A DNA stretch of 51,308 bases from Bacillota bacterium (GTDB lineage: Bacteria; Bacillota; Limnochordia; Darwinibacteriales; Darwinibacteriaceae): contig DUPN01000108.1 in the NCBI GenBank assembly GCA_012838305.1, positions 1-51,308 of the forward strand. Reading direction: 5' to 3'. The notes under the pieces are model-generated. The model ran no database searches. It was not told the DNA's origin and worked only from the letters and a program-made list of their open reading frames with translations. Each line of letters opens with the position of its first letter. Positions within the stretch are counted from its first letter, which is position 1. Position numbers and translations under genes: made by a program. Below, one piece after another: positions 50,328 to 51,308 of the stretch.

Positions 50328-51290
50328 GTGCGTAATCCCTTTGGGGACGAAACACGGTTAAACCGTTTTCTTCTGGTGTCCGTGGTTCTCCATGCCATTT
50401 TATTCTTCGCCATACCTGATCTGAGTTCCCTCTTCGATGTGGACGTTCCCGGGATGGCCGGGGGAGGGGTTATTCAAGTTATGCATGTGGAAACCTCCGT
50501 CAATCCGCGTCCAACTCCCGTCACCAACCGTCTCTCCCAGACAACGGTACCCAGAGTGACGGAACCGCGACCCCAGCCGGAGGCGCCCGTGACAGAGCAA
50601 CCGGTGGCTCAACCAGAAGCGCCCCAAACCCCGGAGCCCCAGGTGGAGCAGACTCGTCCTGCTATTCCCGAGCCCGAGGTGGCGCCCGAGGTCGAACCCA
50701 CAGTGCCTGAGGTGCCTGAAGCGCCTGAGGTGCCCGAGAGCGGCAGCGGCGAGGTACTTACCAGTCCCCACGGACCTGAAGTGGTTGTGGAACCTGCAGC
50801 CAGAGAAGTGATTGAACCGCCTGTAGAAGCGCGTCCCGAACCAGATCAAAGACCTGCATCCACCACAAGCGGATCGGGGACTTCCACCGGAGGCTCCAGC
50901 GATGAAGCGGGAAGTAGCGAATCGGGCCAGGGAACGGCAGAGACGGCCCCAGCTGCACCTCCTCCGCCGGCTAGCGGCCGAGAACTCCATGGAGCCGGTG
51001 ACAAACCGCCTACCTATCCAAAGAATGCGGAGCATGACGGTGTAGAAGGAGTTGTGTTCTTATCCATCGAAGTCTCTGCAGCGGGACAGCTGCAGGGGGT
51101 CATTCTGGAGAGGTCGGCGGAGGATGAACGTCTGGATTTCCAAGCCATGCGCTATATCGAAGGTATGTGGTCCTTTAATGCCCAGCCCTACGATTACAGT
51201 ATGGCGGTAGCCGTGATCTTCAGTAAAGAGGACAATAGGTTTATCTCCCATGTTGAATATGGAGAGGTCAAATGGTTGAACGCACCTTAA
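50328..51290 (+). CDS. tonB: TonB family energy transducer
   Basis: 320 residues in three parts. An N-terminal membrane anchor (LNRFLLVSVVLHAILFFAIP) is followed by a long Pro/Glu/Val linker (about 60-215), fit to span a periplasm, with a Ser/Gly-rich end. The C-terminal TonB domain (about 227-305) starts KPPTYPKNAEHDGVEGVVFL, continues EVSAAGQLQGVILERSAEDE and ends near MWSFNAQP. The Y-P-x-x-A and V-x-G-x-V features are those of TonB C-terminal domains. TonB acts on outer-membrane receptors, so an outer membrane is implied. GTG start with GAGGAGGGAG upstream. Confidence 0.92.
   Translation: MRNPFGDETRLNRFLLVSVVLHAILFFAIPDLSSLFDVDVPGMAGGGVIQVMHVETSVNPRPTPVTNRLSQTTVPRVTEPRPQPEAPVTEQPVAQPEAPQTPEPQVEQTRPAIPEPEVAPEVEPTVPEVPEAPEVPESGSGEVLTSPHGPEVVVEPAAREVIEPPVEARPEPDQRPASTTSGSGTSTGGSSDEAGSSESGQGTAETAPAAPPPPASGRELHGAGDKPPTYPKNAEHDGVEGVVFLSIEVSAAGQLQGVILERSAEDERLDFQAMRYIEGMWSFNAQPYDYSMAVAVIFSKEDNRFISHVEYGEVKWLNAP
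50703..50738 (+). repeat. Four 9-bp tandem repeats in the TonB linker
   Basis: Four units close to GTGCCTGAG (the second ends GAA, the third starts GCG, the fourth reads GTGCCCGAG) encode VPE-VPE-APE-VPE. Slippage here could change linker length in steps of three residues without breaking the frame. Confidence 0.75.
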
Positions 51291-51304
51291 AGGGAGGATC
51301 GCGG

Positions 51305-51308
51305 ATGC
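51305..51308 (+). CDS. Start of the next gene (cut by window edge)
   Basis: ATG at 51305-51307 stands 7 bases after AGGGAGG (51291-51297), which itself begins right after the tonB stop. Only the start codon is visible, so nothing can be said about the product; the spacing suggests it belongs to the exbB-exbD-tonB operon. Confidence 0.5.

Overview
The window is one unbroken run of genes on the + strand, with no convincing minus-strand gene, no tRNA or rRNA gene, no insertion sequence and no CRISPR array. Gene order is that of a low-G+C Gram-positive (Firmicutes/Bacillota) core chromosome: topA-trmFO-xerC-hslVU, rpsB-tsf-pyrH-frr-uppS-cdsA-dxr-rseP-ispG-proS-polC, rimP-nusA-ylxR-ylxQ-infB-rbfA-nrnA-truB-ribF-rpsO-pnp, and spoIIM-xerD-deoB-pdp-dacF-spoIIAA-spoIIAB-sigF. 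The window ends in an exbB-exbD-tonB operon, and its second gene looks like a DUF494/Smg protein between dprA and topA. Endospore genes next to TonB-type outer-membrane energisation suggest a spore-forming diderm Firmicute such as Limnochordia or a related clade. The taxon is an inference; the gene content is seen directly.

Layout. 1-7030: DNA uptake (end of dprA), DUF494-like protein, topoisomerase I, tRNA m5U54 methylation, XerC and the HslVU protease; codY, usual here in Bacillus, is absent. 7031-18364: ribosomal protein S2, EF-Ts, UMP kinase, ribosome recycling, a small unknown protein, isoprenoid and phospholipid synthesis with an AI-2E/YtvI-like membrane protein, site-2 protease, ProRS and a family 2 glycosyltransferase. 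18365-32414: a PolC that lacks its inserted proofreading exonuclease, then the NusA/IF-2 operon behind a consensus promoter and an attenuator-like hairpin, ending with rpsO and pnp. 32415-37943: a fermentation cassette. It holds a degenerate butyrate-kinase paralogue, phosphate butyryltransferase, a true butyrate kinase and a four-subunit 2-oxoacid:ferredoxin oxidoreductase. Together these should turn branched-chain 2-oxoacids into acyl-CoA, acyl-phosphate and then acid plus ATP, with reduced ferredoxin. 37944-40832: DUF3866 protein, an EndoQ-type DNA repair nuclease and a histidine phosphatase. 40833-48588: sporulation and nucleoside salvage. 48589-51308: a GNAT acetyltransferase and the ExbB-ExbD-TonB operon.

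Most notable points: (1) the exonuclease-less PolC; (2) the inactive-looking butyrate kinase paralogue at the head of the ptb-buk-vor cluster; (3) hairpins before spoIIM, dacF and spoIIAA in which the upstream arm lies inside a candidate sporulation promoter and the downstream arm covers or abuts the ribosome binding site. Such hairpins could keep read-through mRNA silent while leaving mRNA from the gene's own promoter translatable; (4) TonB machinery beside sporulation genes; (5) a RibF whose riboflavin-kinase half has lost key residues.
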